Assembly: GCA_913057205.1 (NCBI GenBank)
Contig: CAJXNO010000002.1
Coordinates: 62,001 to 126,000, forward strand
Direction: 5' to 3'
DNA: 64,000 nucleotides
Source: an uncultured Flavobacteriales bacterium
Lineage (GTDB): Bacteria > Bacteroidota > Bacteroidia > Flavobacteriales_G > Salibacteraceae
Part shown: positions 8,970 to 17,304 of the stretch, in pieces
How the letters are laid out: every line of letters begins with the position of its first letter
Numbering within the stretch: the stretch's first letter is position 1
The notes under the pieces: model-generated
Told to the model about the DNA's origin: nothing
Databases searched by the model: none
What the model saw: only the letters and a program-made list of their open reading frames with translations
Made by a program: the position numbers and the translations under genes

Positions 8970-11900
8970 TTAAAGTTCCAAGGTGATCTGACTTCCTGCT
9001 CCGAAACCGCCGGAACCTTTGTCGTCATCATCCTTCTTCTTATCATCTTTCTTCTCTTCGTTCTTCGGCGTATCCTTCTCCTTTCCCGCGTCAGATGCCT
9101 TTGGTGCGGCCTTCTCTTCTGCCGCTTCAGGCTCGGGGTCGTCGTTCTGATCATCGCCGTCCTTATCAGACGCTTCTGACTGCTTTTTGGTTGAAGCCTC
9201 CTTTGGAGAGGATTCACCACTGGTCGTCGCCGCTGATTCCTTAGATGCGGAAGTCTCCTCCTGCGGCTTCGTTTGTTCCGGTTGCGTTGGAGCCGGCGCC
9301 TTCACCTCGGTGTTTGAATCGGCAGAACCTTCTCCTTGCTCTTGAGCTTCGATCTCTTCTGCAGTATCTTCCTCATGGGGCAGTGGATCTTGATCTTCCA
9401 GCGACTTCACCTTGTATTTCGTCAATCGATTACCCAGGGCTTTTTGACCTTTCACGGCGATGAATTCTTCCACGTTGATCAATTCATCATCCCGCTGGGT
9501 ACTGCGCTGATCAAACTTGATGAGGAACTGCGGACGCCAAGCTGTTGATACATACTCCAACTTAGACTCCTCATGATCTGCGATAAAACTGACCGGCTTA
9601 TCTGTTTCCTCTGCTAGGAATCGCTTGATGTAGAGGTTGTCTTTCTCAGGTTCGTAATAGACCGCACTGATCGGCTTTTCTGGATTCCACTTTTCGATGA
9701 TCAGCATATCGTCATCAAACTTCGTGGTCTCTTCAATACCCGTCATGCGATAAGTACCCGACTGCATGATCGTTAGGATCCGGTCTTCCCCGGTGAAGGA
9801 ACCGAGTAATCTTCCGCGCTCTTCGTAGTTCAATCGTTTCACCGCCTCATCGAACCAAACCTTACGTGCACCTAGGGTAGACACTCCCTTCTCCTTCATT
9901 TCAATCCGGTTCACTGCATGCTTGGTGAGGATGTTACCTTTCGCGCCGCGCCCTTTAACGGCGACTTCTGCAAAGTCAAAATCGAACTTCAGTCGCTTCA
10001 ACTTGGCTTTTTGGCGATGGATAACGGTTACCACCTCCGCTTCCCCATTGGGATTAGCGGTCAGGTGCAAAACCTTTGACTTTGGTGTACCTGCGGTAAG
10101 GTCGTATTCCTTGTCGCGAATGATGCTGGTAACGTTGAAACGCTTCACCATGATGTTACCGCCTGCGCCATCTTGGTAGATCAGGTTGTAAATGGTGCGT
10201 GGATCGTTCTTCTTCCAGACATCCACGTGCAAGATGTTCTTCCCAACATAGGTCTTATCGGCCATTTTGGTTACCACCAACACCCCGTCTTGACGGATGA
10301 CGATGACATCGTCCAGATCACTTGCATCCTTGACCAACTCCGAGGTGGATCGTTTCAGACCATGACCCACAAAACCCTCGTCACGATCTACGTAAAGCTT
10401 CACGTTGCTCGCTGCTACCATGGCCGTGTTGATCTGCTCGAATTGACGGATCTCCGTCTTTCTTTCGCGGCCTTCGGCGTATTTCTTCTTGAGGTTCTTA
10501 TAGTAGTCTACCGCATACTCCACCAAGTGATTCAAATGGTGCTTTACCTCAGCAATGCCTTCTTCCAGCTTGCTGATGTGCTCATCCGCCTTGAAGCTAT
10601 CAAACTTCGAGATCCGCTTGATCTTGATCTCTGTTAAGCGGGCCACATCATCATCCGTCACCTCCCGCAGCAAGTGCTTGGTAAATGGCTTCAAGCCTTT
10701 ATGGATCGTCTCGATGATCTCTTCCCAGGTCTCACATTCTTCAATGTCGCGGTAGATGCGGTTTTCAATGAATATCTTTTCCAAGGAAGCAAAATGCCAT
10801 TGTTCTTCGAGTTCGGCTTGACGGATCTCCAGCTCCAGCTTAAGCAACTGCTTGGTCTGCTCGGCCACCTCACTGAGCATCTGACTCACGCCCATGAAGC
10901 GCGGCTTATCGTCTTCAATGACCACCGCATTCGGACTGATAGAAACTTCACAATCGGTGAAGGCATACAAGGCATCAATGGTCTTGTCGGGCGAAACGTT
11001 GCCGTTCAAGTGCACCATGATCTCTACTACTTCAGCCGTATTGTCTTCTACCTTCTTGATTTTAATCTTCCCCTTATCGTTCGCCTTGAGGATGGAATCA
11101 ATGAGCGATGATGTGGTGGTAGTAAAGGGGATCTCGGATATCCTGAGCAGCTTGTTGCTCTCGATATGGATGCGTGCGCGAACCTTGACCCGTCCACCGC
11201 GCAAGCCGTCGTTGTATTCTGTAAAGTCGGCAATACCACCAGTAGGGAAGTCTGGGTAGATCTTCTTCTTGGTTCCTTTGAGGTTGGCGATGGCACCATC
11301 GATCAGCTCCACGAAATTGTGTGGAAGGATCTTACATGCCAATCCAACGGCAATACCCTCCGCTCCGGATGCAAGCAACATCGGAAACTTCACGGGAAGG
11401 GTAACCGGCTCCTTGTTCCTTCCATCGTAGCTCAGCTGCCATGTTGTGGTCTTCGGGTTGAAAAGCACCTCCAAGGCGAACTTGGTCAAGCGAGCTTCAA
11501 TGTATCGGGGCGCCGCAGCGCTATCGCCGGTCATGATATTCCCCCAGTTTCCCTGGCAGTCGATCAGCAGGTCTTTCTGTCCGATCTGCACCAAGGCATC
11601 TCCAATGGACGCATCACCATGTGGGTGATACTTCATGGTGCTACCGATGATGTTGGCTACCTTGTGATAACGACCATCATCCATCTCCCGCATCGCGTGG
11701 AGGATACGGCGCTGTACGGGTTTGAACCCATCATTGATGTGCGGAACCGCTCGTTCGAGGATCACATAGGACGCGTAATCCAAGAACCACTCCTTGTACA
11801 TACCGCTTACATGAATGACCTGCTCGAGGCCTTCCTGCTCATGTTCCTGGTCTGAAAACTCTTCGTCGCGCTCTTCTATGTTGTCGTTTTCGTCGCTCAT
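8970..11900 (-). CDS. parC: DNA topoisomerase IV subunit A
   Basis: Type IIA topoisomerase breakage-reunion subunit, partner of ParE encoded upstream. N-terminal winged-helix elements (YASYVILERAVPHINDGFKP, QRRIL) precede the active-site Tyr at about residue 132 in SAAAPRYIEARL. The coiled-coil tower follows (about 350-480), then the C-terminal domain with repeated blades. From about residue 855 there is a roughly 120-residue low-complexity tail very rich in Glu, Lys, Ser and Asp, ending GSGGFGAGSQITLEL. It lies in one operon after parE and the MORN/TonB gene, whose upstream part overlaps parE by 4 bases. A GyrA identity is less likely because its partner is adjacent and no GyrA-box is seen. 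Confidence 0.92.
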   Translation of the reverse strand: MSDENDNIEERDEEFSDQEHEQEGLEQVIHVSGMYKEWFLDYASYVILERAVPHINDGFKPVQRRILHAMREMDDGRYHKVANIIGSTMKYHPHGDASIGDALVQIGQKDLLIDCQGNWGNIMTGDSAAAPRYIEARLTKFALEVLFNPKTTTWQLSYDGRNKEPVTLPVKFPMLLASGAEGIAVGLACKILPHNFVELIDGAIANLKGTKKKIYPDFPTGGIADFTEYNDGLRGGRVKVRARIHIESNKLLRISEIPFTTTTSSLIDSILKANDKGKIKIKKVEDNTAEVVEIMVHLNGNVSPDKTIDALYAFTDCEVSISPNAVVIEDDKPRFMGVSQMLSEVAEQTKQLLKLELEIRQAELEEQWHFASLEKIFIENRIYRDIEECETWEEIIETIHKGLKPFTKHLLREVTDDDVARLTEIKIKRISKFDSFKADEHISKLEEGIAEVKHHLNHLVEYAVDYYKNLKKKYAEGRERKTEIRQFEQINTAMVAASNVKLYVDRDEGFVGHGLKRSTSELVKDASDLDDVIVIRQDGVLVVTKMADKTYVGKNILHVDVWKKNDPRTIYNLIYQDGAGGNIMVKRFNVTSIIRDKEYDLTAGTPKSKVLHLTANPNGEAEVVTVIHRQKAKLKRLKFDFDFAEVAVKGRGAKGNILTKHAVNRIEMKEKGVSTLGARKVWFDEAVKRLNYEERGRLLGSFTGEDRILTIMQSGTYRMTGIEETTKFDDDMLIIEKWNPEKPISAVYYEPEKDNLYIKRFLAEETDKPVSFIADHEESKLEYVSTAWRPQFLIKFDQRSTQRDDELINVEEFIAVKGQKALGNRLTKYKVKSLEDQDPLPHEEDTAEEIEAQEQGEGSADSNTEVKAPAPTQPEQTKPQEETSASKESAATTSGESSPKEASTKKQSEASDKDGDDQNDDPEPEAAEEKAAPKASDAGKEKDTPKNEEKKDDKKKDDDDKGSGGFGAGSQITLEL

Positions 11901-13256
11901 TTATCGGAGTGTAAATCTATACGGCAATTTGTTAACTGTGCGGACTTCTTTTCCTTGTTTTTCACCCGATTTCCACAATGGCATCCTGCGGGTAGCACGA
12001 AGCGCCTCATAATCCAAGACGGGCGAAGCATTGGTAGCAATAGCGATGCCTGAGAGCACCCCCGACGGCTCTACCACAAACTGCACGATGCTTTCACCAC
12101 TGATCTGATGCTCCAATGCAAACTCAGGGTAACGCTGTTGGCTGCTGAGCCACTGCCTAAGGGCCTGTTCACCTCCATAAAAACTCGGAAGCACTTCAGC
12201 TGCATGCGCGTGATTCTCCTGAACAGGAACATGAGATTGCTGAAACAAGACCTTATCATCTACATAAGGCTCACCCAAAAGGAGGTCGATTTCACCATCA
12301 ACCAATCTCACCACGCATTCAACAGAGAATCGGGCGGGATAGGCATAGTAGTTTCCTGGTTGGAATACTTGACTTTGCAAGAGTCCGATGACCTGATCGT
12401 CAACCATCGGTCCCGCCGCCTCCAGCACCATGGGATCCACTACGCGACCACGTCGGTTGATGGAAATCTTGTAGACACCATAAACATCGTTCCCAGGCAT
12501 CTGAATCATAGGCAAATTCGCTGCGAATAAGGTCTTTAGGTCCAATTCAGTCGTTGGAGGCAAGCATATCCCCCAATTTTCAATCAGGCTTTGGTCATTG
12601 CAAGACAGCAGGTTGGGGTCGTCTCCCTTCGCCATGGCCATACAAGCACCAGTGGCATCAAAAAGGGTGGTGGTTTCAACACTCCCTTCGTTGTATTGCT
12701 TGCGATATACAAGTAGATCCTTGGCGCTGAAGCCTTGTTCCATTCCGGTAAATCCTTGGTTGGTGTACTCACCATTCAACAAGGTGTCGCCGCTGGAATG
12801 CAGGATCAACCATGCTCCGATGCGCTCTCCTGCATTGAAGCCGCCCTGATAATGCAGCTTTCCGTTGGCATAGTTCGCCGTCCATACTCCTTCTTTAGCT
12901 CCATTTCGGTAGTCGCCACGTTCTGCTATGCTGCCGTTCTCATGATAGCGCACATAAACCCCAGATCTATTCTGTTCTTGATATGTGAAGCGCTGTTCTA
13001 CCGCTCCGTTTTCAAGGTAATAGGTCTCCACACCAATGGGCAAGCCATTGATGAAGGCCAACTGCCAACGTAGCGCACCGCTGGGGTAAAACTCTTCCCA
13101 CATGCCATAAGGGCGATTCTCTTTGTAGCGCTCGACCTTGGTCACTCGACCAGCCTCATCAAAATACTTCCATTCCCCCACCCGGTCACCCTTTTCATGT
13201 TGTCCTATGCGCTTCGCTTTGCCGTTCGGGTAGAATTCAAGATAGGCGCCGTGCAA
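11901..13256 (-). CDS. MORN-repeat/TonB C-terminal protein, downstream part of gene interrupted by in-frame TGA
   Basis: Encodes 451 residues from a TTG directly after the TGA that ends the upstream ORF, in the same frame. The first 200 residues are consecutive MORN/YwqK-type repeats (HGAYLEFYPNGKAKRIGQHE, GEWKYFDEAGRVTKVERY). Two TonB C-terminal-like modules follow: INRRGRVVDPMVLEAAG near residue 270 and a final one (GESIVQFVVEPSGVLSGIAI). The MORN array begins without an export signal, which sits in the upstream ORF, so the two are halves of one envelope protein of about 570 residues. It directly precedes parC. Topoisomerase genes on both sides do not suggest an obvious functional link. Confidence 0.7.
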   Translation of the reverse strand: MHGAYLEFYPNGKAKRIGQHEKGDRVGEWKYFDEAGRVTKVERYKENRPYGMWEEFYPSGALRWQLAFINGLPIGVETYYLENGAVEQRFTYQEQNRSGVYVRYHENGSIAERGDYRNGAKEGVWTANYANGKLHYQGGFNAGERIGAWLILHSSGDTLLNGEYTNQGFTGMEQGFSAKDLLVYRKQYNEGSVETTTLFDATGACMAMAKGDDPNLLSCNDQSLIENWGICLPPTTELDLKTLFAANLPMIQMPGNDVYGVYKISINRRGRVVDPMVLEAAGPMVDDQVIGLLQSQVFQPGNYYAYPARFSVECVVRLVDGEIDLLLGEPYVDDKVLFQQSHVPVQENHAHAAEVLPSFYGGEQALRQWLSSQQRYPEFALEHQISGESIVQFVVEPSGVLSGIAIATNASPVLDYEALRATRRMPLWKSGEKQGKEVRTVNKLPYRFTLR

Positions 13257-13613
13257 TCAACCTTTTTTGTAAGCGTAAAACGCTGCAGTATCACTGTTGG
13301 GATGAAATGATACATAGGTGTCTTCATAGCGTTTGTAGACCGGGTCTGCTTCTGAAGAAGCCCCACGCTCTACCAACTTACCACCTCGGTCACGTGTCTC
13401 AAACACGATGGGACCTTTCCGTTTCAATCGCTGGGCTGTGCGCACATAGCTGTACAGATCGCTCTTCGAAGTCACCTTGCCTGCCGCGTCTAAGTAATAG
13501 GTATAACGTCCATCCTCGTTCAGCTCTGCCAGCGGATGCAAATAGGTCTGTGCAATCCCTCCGCTGATCCAAAGAACCAGTGTTACTATGGTTAACAGGT
13601 ATGGCCGGATCAT
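13257..13613 (-). CDS. N-terminal, signal-peptide-bearing part of the interrupted MORN/TonB protein
   Basis: Encodes 118 residues starting with a signal peptide ([20 protein letters not shown], then AQ) and continuing with MORN-like beta-hairpin sequence ([20 protein letters not shown]). It ends YAYKKG followed by TGA (13257-13259), and the same frame continues HGAYLEFYPNGK. A normal MORN linker would read KKG-x-LHGAY with Arg or Trp at x, so CGA or TGG changed to TGA explains the break. The start overlaps the parE stop by 4 bases (ATGA), indicating coupling with parE. Confidence 0.7.
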   Translation of the reverse strand: MIRPYLLTIVTLVLWISGGIAQTYLHPLAELNEDGRYTYYLDAAGKVTSKSDLYSYVRTAQRLKRKGPIVFETRDRGGKLVERGASSEADPVYKRYEDTYVSFHPNSDTAAFYAYKKG

Positions 13614-15463
13614 GCGGCTTCGTCGATTACATCTTTTTCAACCTTCAGGTTGTCGATGATGAAGTTTTGACGGTCAGGTGTATTCTTGCCCATGTAGAAA
13701 GAGAGCAACTCTTTCAGCGCCGCGTCTTGACCGATCACCACAGGATCCAATCGAATGTCTTTCCCGATGAAGTGCTTAAACTCGTCCGGCGAGATTTCAC
13801 CGAGTCCCTTGAATCGAGTGATCTCGGGATTCTTACCCAGTTTCTCCAATGCCGCTTTCCGCTCTTCTTCCGAGTAACAGTAGATCGTCTCCTTCTTGTT
13901 TCGAACCCGGAACAATGGGGTTTGGAGCACGAATACATGTCCTTGCTTCACCAACTCTGGGAAGAACTGTAAAAAGAAGGTGATCAACAACAAACGAATG
14001 TGCATGCCATCCACATCGGCATCTGTAGCGATGATCACATTGTTGTAGCGCAGGTTCTCGATGCCATCTTCAATGTTCAGTGCGGCTTGCAAAAGATTGA
14101 ATTCCTCGTTCGTGTACACCACCTTTTTCGTCAAACCGTAAGTATTCAGTGGCTTACCTTTCAATGAGAAGACAGCTTGTGTATTCACATCGCGGATCTT
14201 GGTGATGGAACCTGATGCCGAATCCCCCTCACAAATGAAGATGGAGGTTTCCAAGCTGCGATCGCTCTTATCGCCCAAGTGCACCTTGCAATCCCTCAGC
14301 TTCTTGTTGTGCAAGCTCGCTGATTTGGCACGTTCTCGGGCGATCTTCTTCACCCCAGCCATTTCCTTGCGTTCACGCTCGCTTTGTTGAATCTTCTTCA
14401 GTAGGCGCTCGGCCACCTCCGGATGCTTGTGCAGGTAGTTATCGAGTTCTCTTGACAGGAAGTCATTCACAAACGATCGCATCGATGGTCCACCCGGAGC
14501 AACATCCTGAGACCCCAGCTTGGTTTTGGTTTGCGACTCAAACACCGGCTCCATCACCTTCACAGCACACGCCGCAGTAATAGAGGTACGGATGTCCTGC
14601 GAATCGAAATTCTTTCCGTAGTGATCCTTGATCACCCGTGCCAAACTCTCCCGGAAAGCGGCCTGGTGTGTACCCCCTTGAGGCGTATACTGACCGTTCA
14701 CAAAAGAATAGTAGTCTTCTCCGTAGCTGTGGGTATGCGTGATCGCTACTTCAATGTCATCTCCTTCCAAGTGAATGATCGGATAAAGGGGCTCCTCATC
14801 GATGTTGCGCTTCAAGAGGTCCTTCAATCCATCCTTCGACTCGTATCGATTACCATTGAAATTAATGACGAGTCCACGGTTCAAGTAAGCGTAATTCCAA
14901 AGCATGCGATCCACGTACTCATGCTTGTAGTTGTAGGTAGGGAAGACTGAATCGTCTGGGACAAAGGTGATCCGCGTGCCTTTTCGGGTGGATGTCTCTA
15001 CAATCTCGCCATCGTTGGTGATATCGCCCTTGCTGAACTCCGCCGCCTTCATCATTCCATCGCGAACGGATTCGACCTTGAAGTAAGACGATAGCGCATT
15101 CACTGCCTTGGTACCAACACCGTTCAGTCCGACAGACTTCTTGAACGCCTTTGAATCGTATTTACCTCCCGTGTTGATTTTGGAGACACAGTCCACCACT
15201 TTCTTCAAGGGTATACCTCGACCATAATCGCGCACCCGCACCTCGTTTCCTTTGATGCTGATGTCGATTGTCTTTCCATTCCCCATCACAAATTCATCGA
15301 TCGAGTTATCGATGATCTCTTTCAATAAGATATAAATGCCGTCGTCTGCAGAACTGCCATCCCCCAACTTCCCGATGTACATTCCGGGACGCATCCGGAT
15401 GTGCTCCGACCAATCGAGGGTTCTGATATTCTCTTCGGTATAATTCGATTGTTCTTCCGCCAT
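13610..15463 (-). CDS. parE: DNA topoisomerase IV subunit B
   Basis: ATPase subunit of topoisomerase IV. GHKL ATP-binding motifs appear in order: [10 protein letters not shown] (about residue 50), RDYGRGIPL and [15 protein letters not shown] (about 110-125). The transducer Lys loop is [10 protein letters not shown] (about 310). The TOPRIM domain has [10 protein letters not shown] (about 410) with the acidic [15 protein letters not shown] (about 475), and the family motif [13 protein letters not shown] lies near 570. The length of 617 residues is normal for Bacteroidota ParE. It is first in the operon with the MORN/TonB gene and parC. A TAAATTCG -7-like box lies upstream at 15487-15494. Confidence 0.95.
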   Translation of the reverse strand: MAEEQSNYTEENIRTLDWSEHIRMRPGMYIGKLGDGSSADDGIYILLKEIIDNSIDEFVMGNGKTIDISIKGNEVRVRDYGRGIPLKKVVDCVSKINTGGKYDSKAFKKSVGLNGVGTKAVNALSSYFKVESVRDGMMKAAEFSKGDITNDGEIVETSTRKGTRITFVPDDSVFPTYNYKHEYVDRMLWNYAYLNRGLVINFNGNRYESKDGLKDLLKRNIDEEPLYPIIHLEGDDIEVAITHTHSYGEDYYSFVNGQYTPQGGTHQAAFRESLARVIKDHYGKNFDSQDIRTSITAACAVKVMEPVFESQTKTKLGSQDVAPGGPSMRSFVNDFLSRELDNYLHKHPEVAERLLKKIQQSERERKEMAGVKKIARERAKSASLHNKKLRDCKVHLGDKSDRSLETSIFICEGDSASGSITKIRDVNTQAVFSLKGKPLNTYGLTKKVVYTNEEFNLLQAALNIEDGIENLRYNNVIIATDADVDGMHIRLLLITFFLQFFPELVKQGHVFVLQTPLFRVRNKKETIYCYSEEERKAALEKLGKNPEITRFKGLGEISPDEFKHFIGKDIRLDPVVIGQDAALKELLSFYMGKNTPDRQNFIIDNLKVEKDVIDEAA

Positions 15464-15486
15464 GATGGTTTTACTTGGGATCGTTG

Positions 15487-15494
15487 CGAATTTA
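15487..15494 (-). promoter_or_regulatory. Candidate -7 box of parE
   Basis: TAAATTCG on the minus strand fits TAnnTTYG, 23 bases before the parE start. No good TTG is seen at the -33 position, so confidence is low. Confidence 0.35.
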
Positions 15495-15657
15495 ATCAGA
15501 GTTGACGCGGCTTCCGCGAAGCAGCATGGGTCGTTTTTAACAGGGTTTTTAACAGCGCTTCGTTCATATCACCATTTCAATTTAACGCAGGCGTAATGTT
15601 CAGCCCCTAAAAGCACCTTTTCTTTAACTGTTCAAACAGCCACTCACTATTACAACA

Positions 15658-16167
15658 ATGAAAACGCTCTACCTCGTTCGTCACGGAAAAAGCGACTGGG
15701 ACCAAATGGATTCCAACGACTTGGAGCGTCCGCTTAAGAAGCGTGGGATCGACAACAGCGTTGAAATGGCTGATCGGATGAAGGAAGATGGACAAATACC
15801 CGATGTATTGATCTGTAGTCCGGCTGTGCGCGCGTTTGAAACCGCCAAACTCTTTAGTGAAGGACTGGGACTGCGAAGCGACCAATTCAAGGTGAATGAA
15901 CGTCTTTACCTCCCTGACTTCTCAACGATCCTTAAGGTGATCCTCTACCTTGACAATGCGCACCAGTCAGCTATGCTGGTAGGGCATGAACCTTCGCTAT
16001 CCACCTGCATTAACTACATCATCAACGACCCGATTGAAAAAGTGGTGACCGGTTCGGTGACCCGCTTGGAATTCGATACCAATGACTGGCGGGATGTAAG
16101 CCCATCCAACTTCCACCGAGGGTTGCATAGAAGTAGGCATGACTGGGATGGATTCCCTTTGAAATAG
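15658..16167 (+). CDS. SixA-like histidine phosphatase
   Basis: Encodes 169 residues of the phosphoglycerate-mutase-like superfamily. The catalytic Arg-His-Gly motif lies at the N-terminus (LYLVRHGKSDWD, His8), with the second conserved His in MLVGHEPSLS (about residue 110). The short length and absence of an insertion match the SixA group, which dephosphorylates phospho-histidine on HPt domains. In Bacteroidota, however, substrates are untested. The protein is cytoplasmic with no signal peptide. The LuxC-type gene follows 35 bases downstream on the same strand. Confidence 0.9.
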   Translation: MKTLYLVRHGKSDWDQMDSNDLERPLKKRGIDNSVEMADRMKEDGQIPDVLICSPAVRAFETAKLFSEGLGLRSDQFKVNERLYLPDFSTILKVILYLDNAHQSAMLVGHEPSLSTCINYIINDPIEKVVTGSVTRLEFDTNDWRDVSPSNFHRGLHRSRHDWDGFPLK

Positions 16168-16202
16168 CATGCGTTAGCCTAAAGGCTTCGTAGCTTTGCA
16201 GC

Positions 16203-17225
16203 ATGACTGAACTTTCGCAACGCATTGAAGCGCTTGATAGACTGGCTCAATGGCTATCCGATACGCTCAATAACCCCAATCACTCCGATCGCGCAAGCCT
16301 CGACCAGCAGATAACACTCGCCTTTCACAAAAACGGCTGGTTTGCCCGTCCGGAGGTAGAGCATGCCTTGAACTATTGGTCGAACCACCTGCAGCGCCAA
16401 GTATTGGAGGCTTGGACCAACGAATACGCCATCACAACAAGCCAACCGAAGCGCGTTATGCTCGTGCTTGCTGGTAACATTCCGATGGTGGGTATGCATG
16501 ATGTGGTAAGCACCTTCATCAGCGGACACCAGGCCTTGATCAAGTGTTCAGCGAGCGATGCCGTCCTCATCCCCTTCCTGATGAACAAACTCAAGCAGAT
16601 CGATCCATCGATCGCTGATCGCATTCAGGTTATTGAAGGGATACAAAAGGAATTTGACGCGGTGCTGGCCACGGGAAGCAACAACAGCAGCAGACACTTT
16701 GAAGAATACTTCAGTCGGGTACCCAACGTCATCCGCAAGAACAGAACCGGGGTGGCGATCCTCGATGGGAGTGAAAGCAAGGAAGCGCTAGACGGACTGA
16801 TGAAGGACGCGTTCACTTACTACGGACTGGGCTGCAGAAATGTGACCAAACTCTACCTTCCAAAGGGATTCGACCTCGATCGCATCTTCGAAGCGTCGTT
16901 GAATTTCCAGCATTTGATGGATAATAAAAAATACGCGAACAACTACACCTATCACAAGGCCCTGATGATGCTGGAGCGCCAAACCTTCTTAGAGAACGAC
17001 CTGATCGTAATGCGAGAGGAGCGTTCCCTCTTGTCACCCGTGAGCATCCTGAACTACGAGTATTACAGCAATCCTGAGCAGCTCAGCGAAGCCATTGAAC
17101 GCAATTTAGACGACATCCAATGCGTTCTTGGTAAGGAGCATACACCCTTAGGAATGGCTCAACAGCCTGGCTTGAAGGATTATGCAGATGGCGTTGATAC
17201 GCTTGATTTTTTGGTAAATTTATAG
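16203..17225 (+). CDS. LuxC-type acyl-CoA reductase (stand-alone)
   Basis: Encodes 340 residues of the LuxC/aldehyde-dehydrogenase-like family that reduces acyl-CoA to aldehyde with NADPH. Family features are the N-terminal VMLVLAGNIPMVGMHDVVST nucleotide-binding region (about residue 90), TGSNNSSRHFEEYF (about 155) and the likely catalytic Cys in YYGLGCRNVTKLYL (about 210). No luxD, luxE or luciferase genes are nearby. Isolated copies of this kind are common in Bacteroidota, where their role is unclear. It may be cotranscribed with the SixA-like gene. Confidence 0.88.
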   Translation: MTELSQRIEALDRLAQWLSDTLNNPNHSDRASLDQQITLAFHKNGWFARPEVEHALNYWSNHLQRQVLEAWTNEYAITTSQPKRVMLVLAGNIPMVGMHDVVSTFISGHQALIKCSASDAVLIPFLMNKLKQIDPSIADRIQVIEGIQKEFDAVLATGSNNSSRHFEEYFSRVPNVIRKNRTGVAILDGSESKEALDGLMKDAFTYYGLGCRNVTKLYLPKGFDLDRIFEASLNFQHLMDNKKYANNYTYHKALMMLERQTFLENDLIVMREERSLLSPVSILNYEYYSNPEQLSEAIERNLDDIQCVLGKEHTPLGMAQQPGLKDYADGVDTLDFLVNL

Positions 17226-17249
17226 GCCCCAAAGGCTTCCAAATAATTT

Positions 17250-17280
17250 TTTGTTCGTATTAATTATTAGAGTTTCTTTG
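17250..17280 (+). promoter_or_regulatory. Candidate promoter of the T9SS block
   Basis: TTTG at 17250-17253 and TTTCTTTG at 17273-17280 with 19 bases between them approximate the Bacteroidota TTG / TAnnTTTG promoter. One mismatch is present in the -7 box. It lies 24 bases before the PKD-protein start. Confidence 0.35.
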
Positions 17281-17304
17281 CGGGTTAATACCTTAAAACG
17301 CTAG

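Noticed and set aside
8960-9220. N-terminal extension of the choice-of-anchor B protein by 87 codons
   Set aside because: The stretch is out of frame with parC over the parC tail and reads as Arg/Lys-rich nonsense before a normal signal peptide.
11166-11855. 229-codon open frame antisense to parC
   Set aside because: parC is unmistakable here. The antisense frame shows no domain and ends or starts at no regulatory site.
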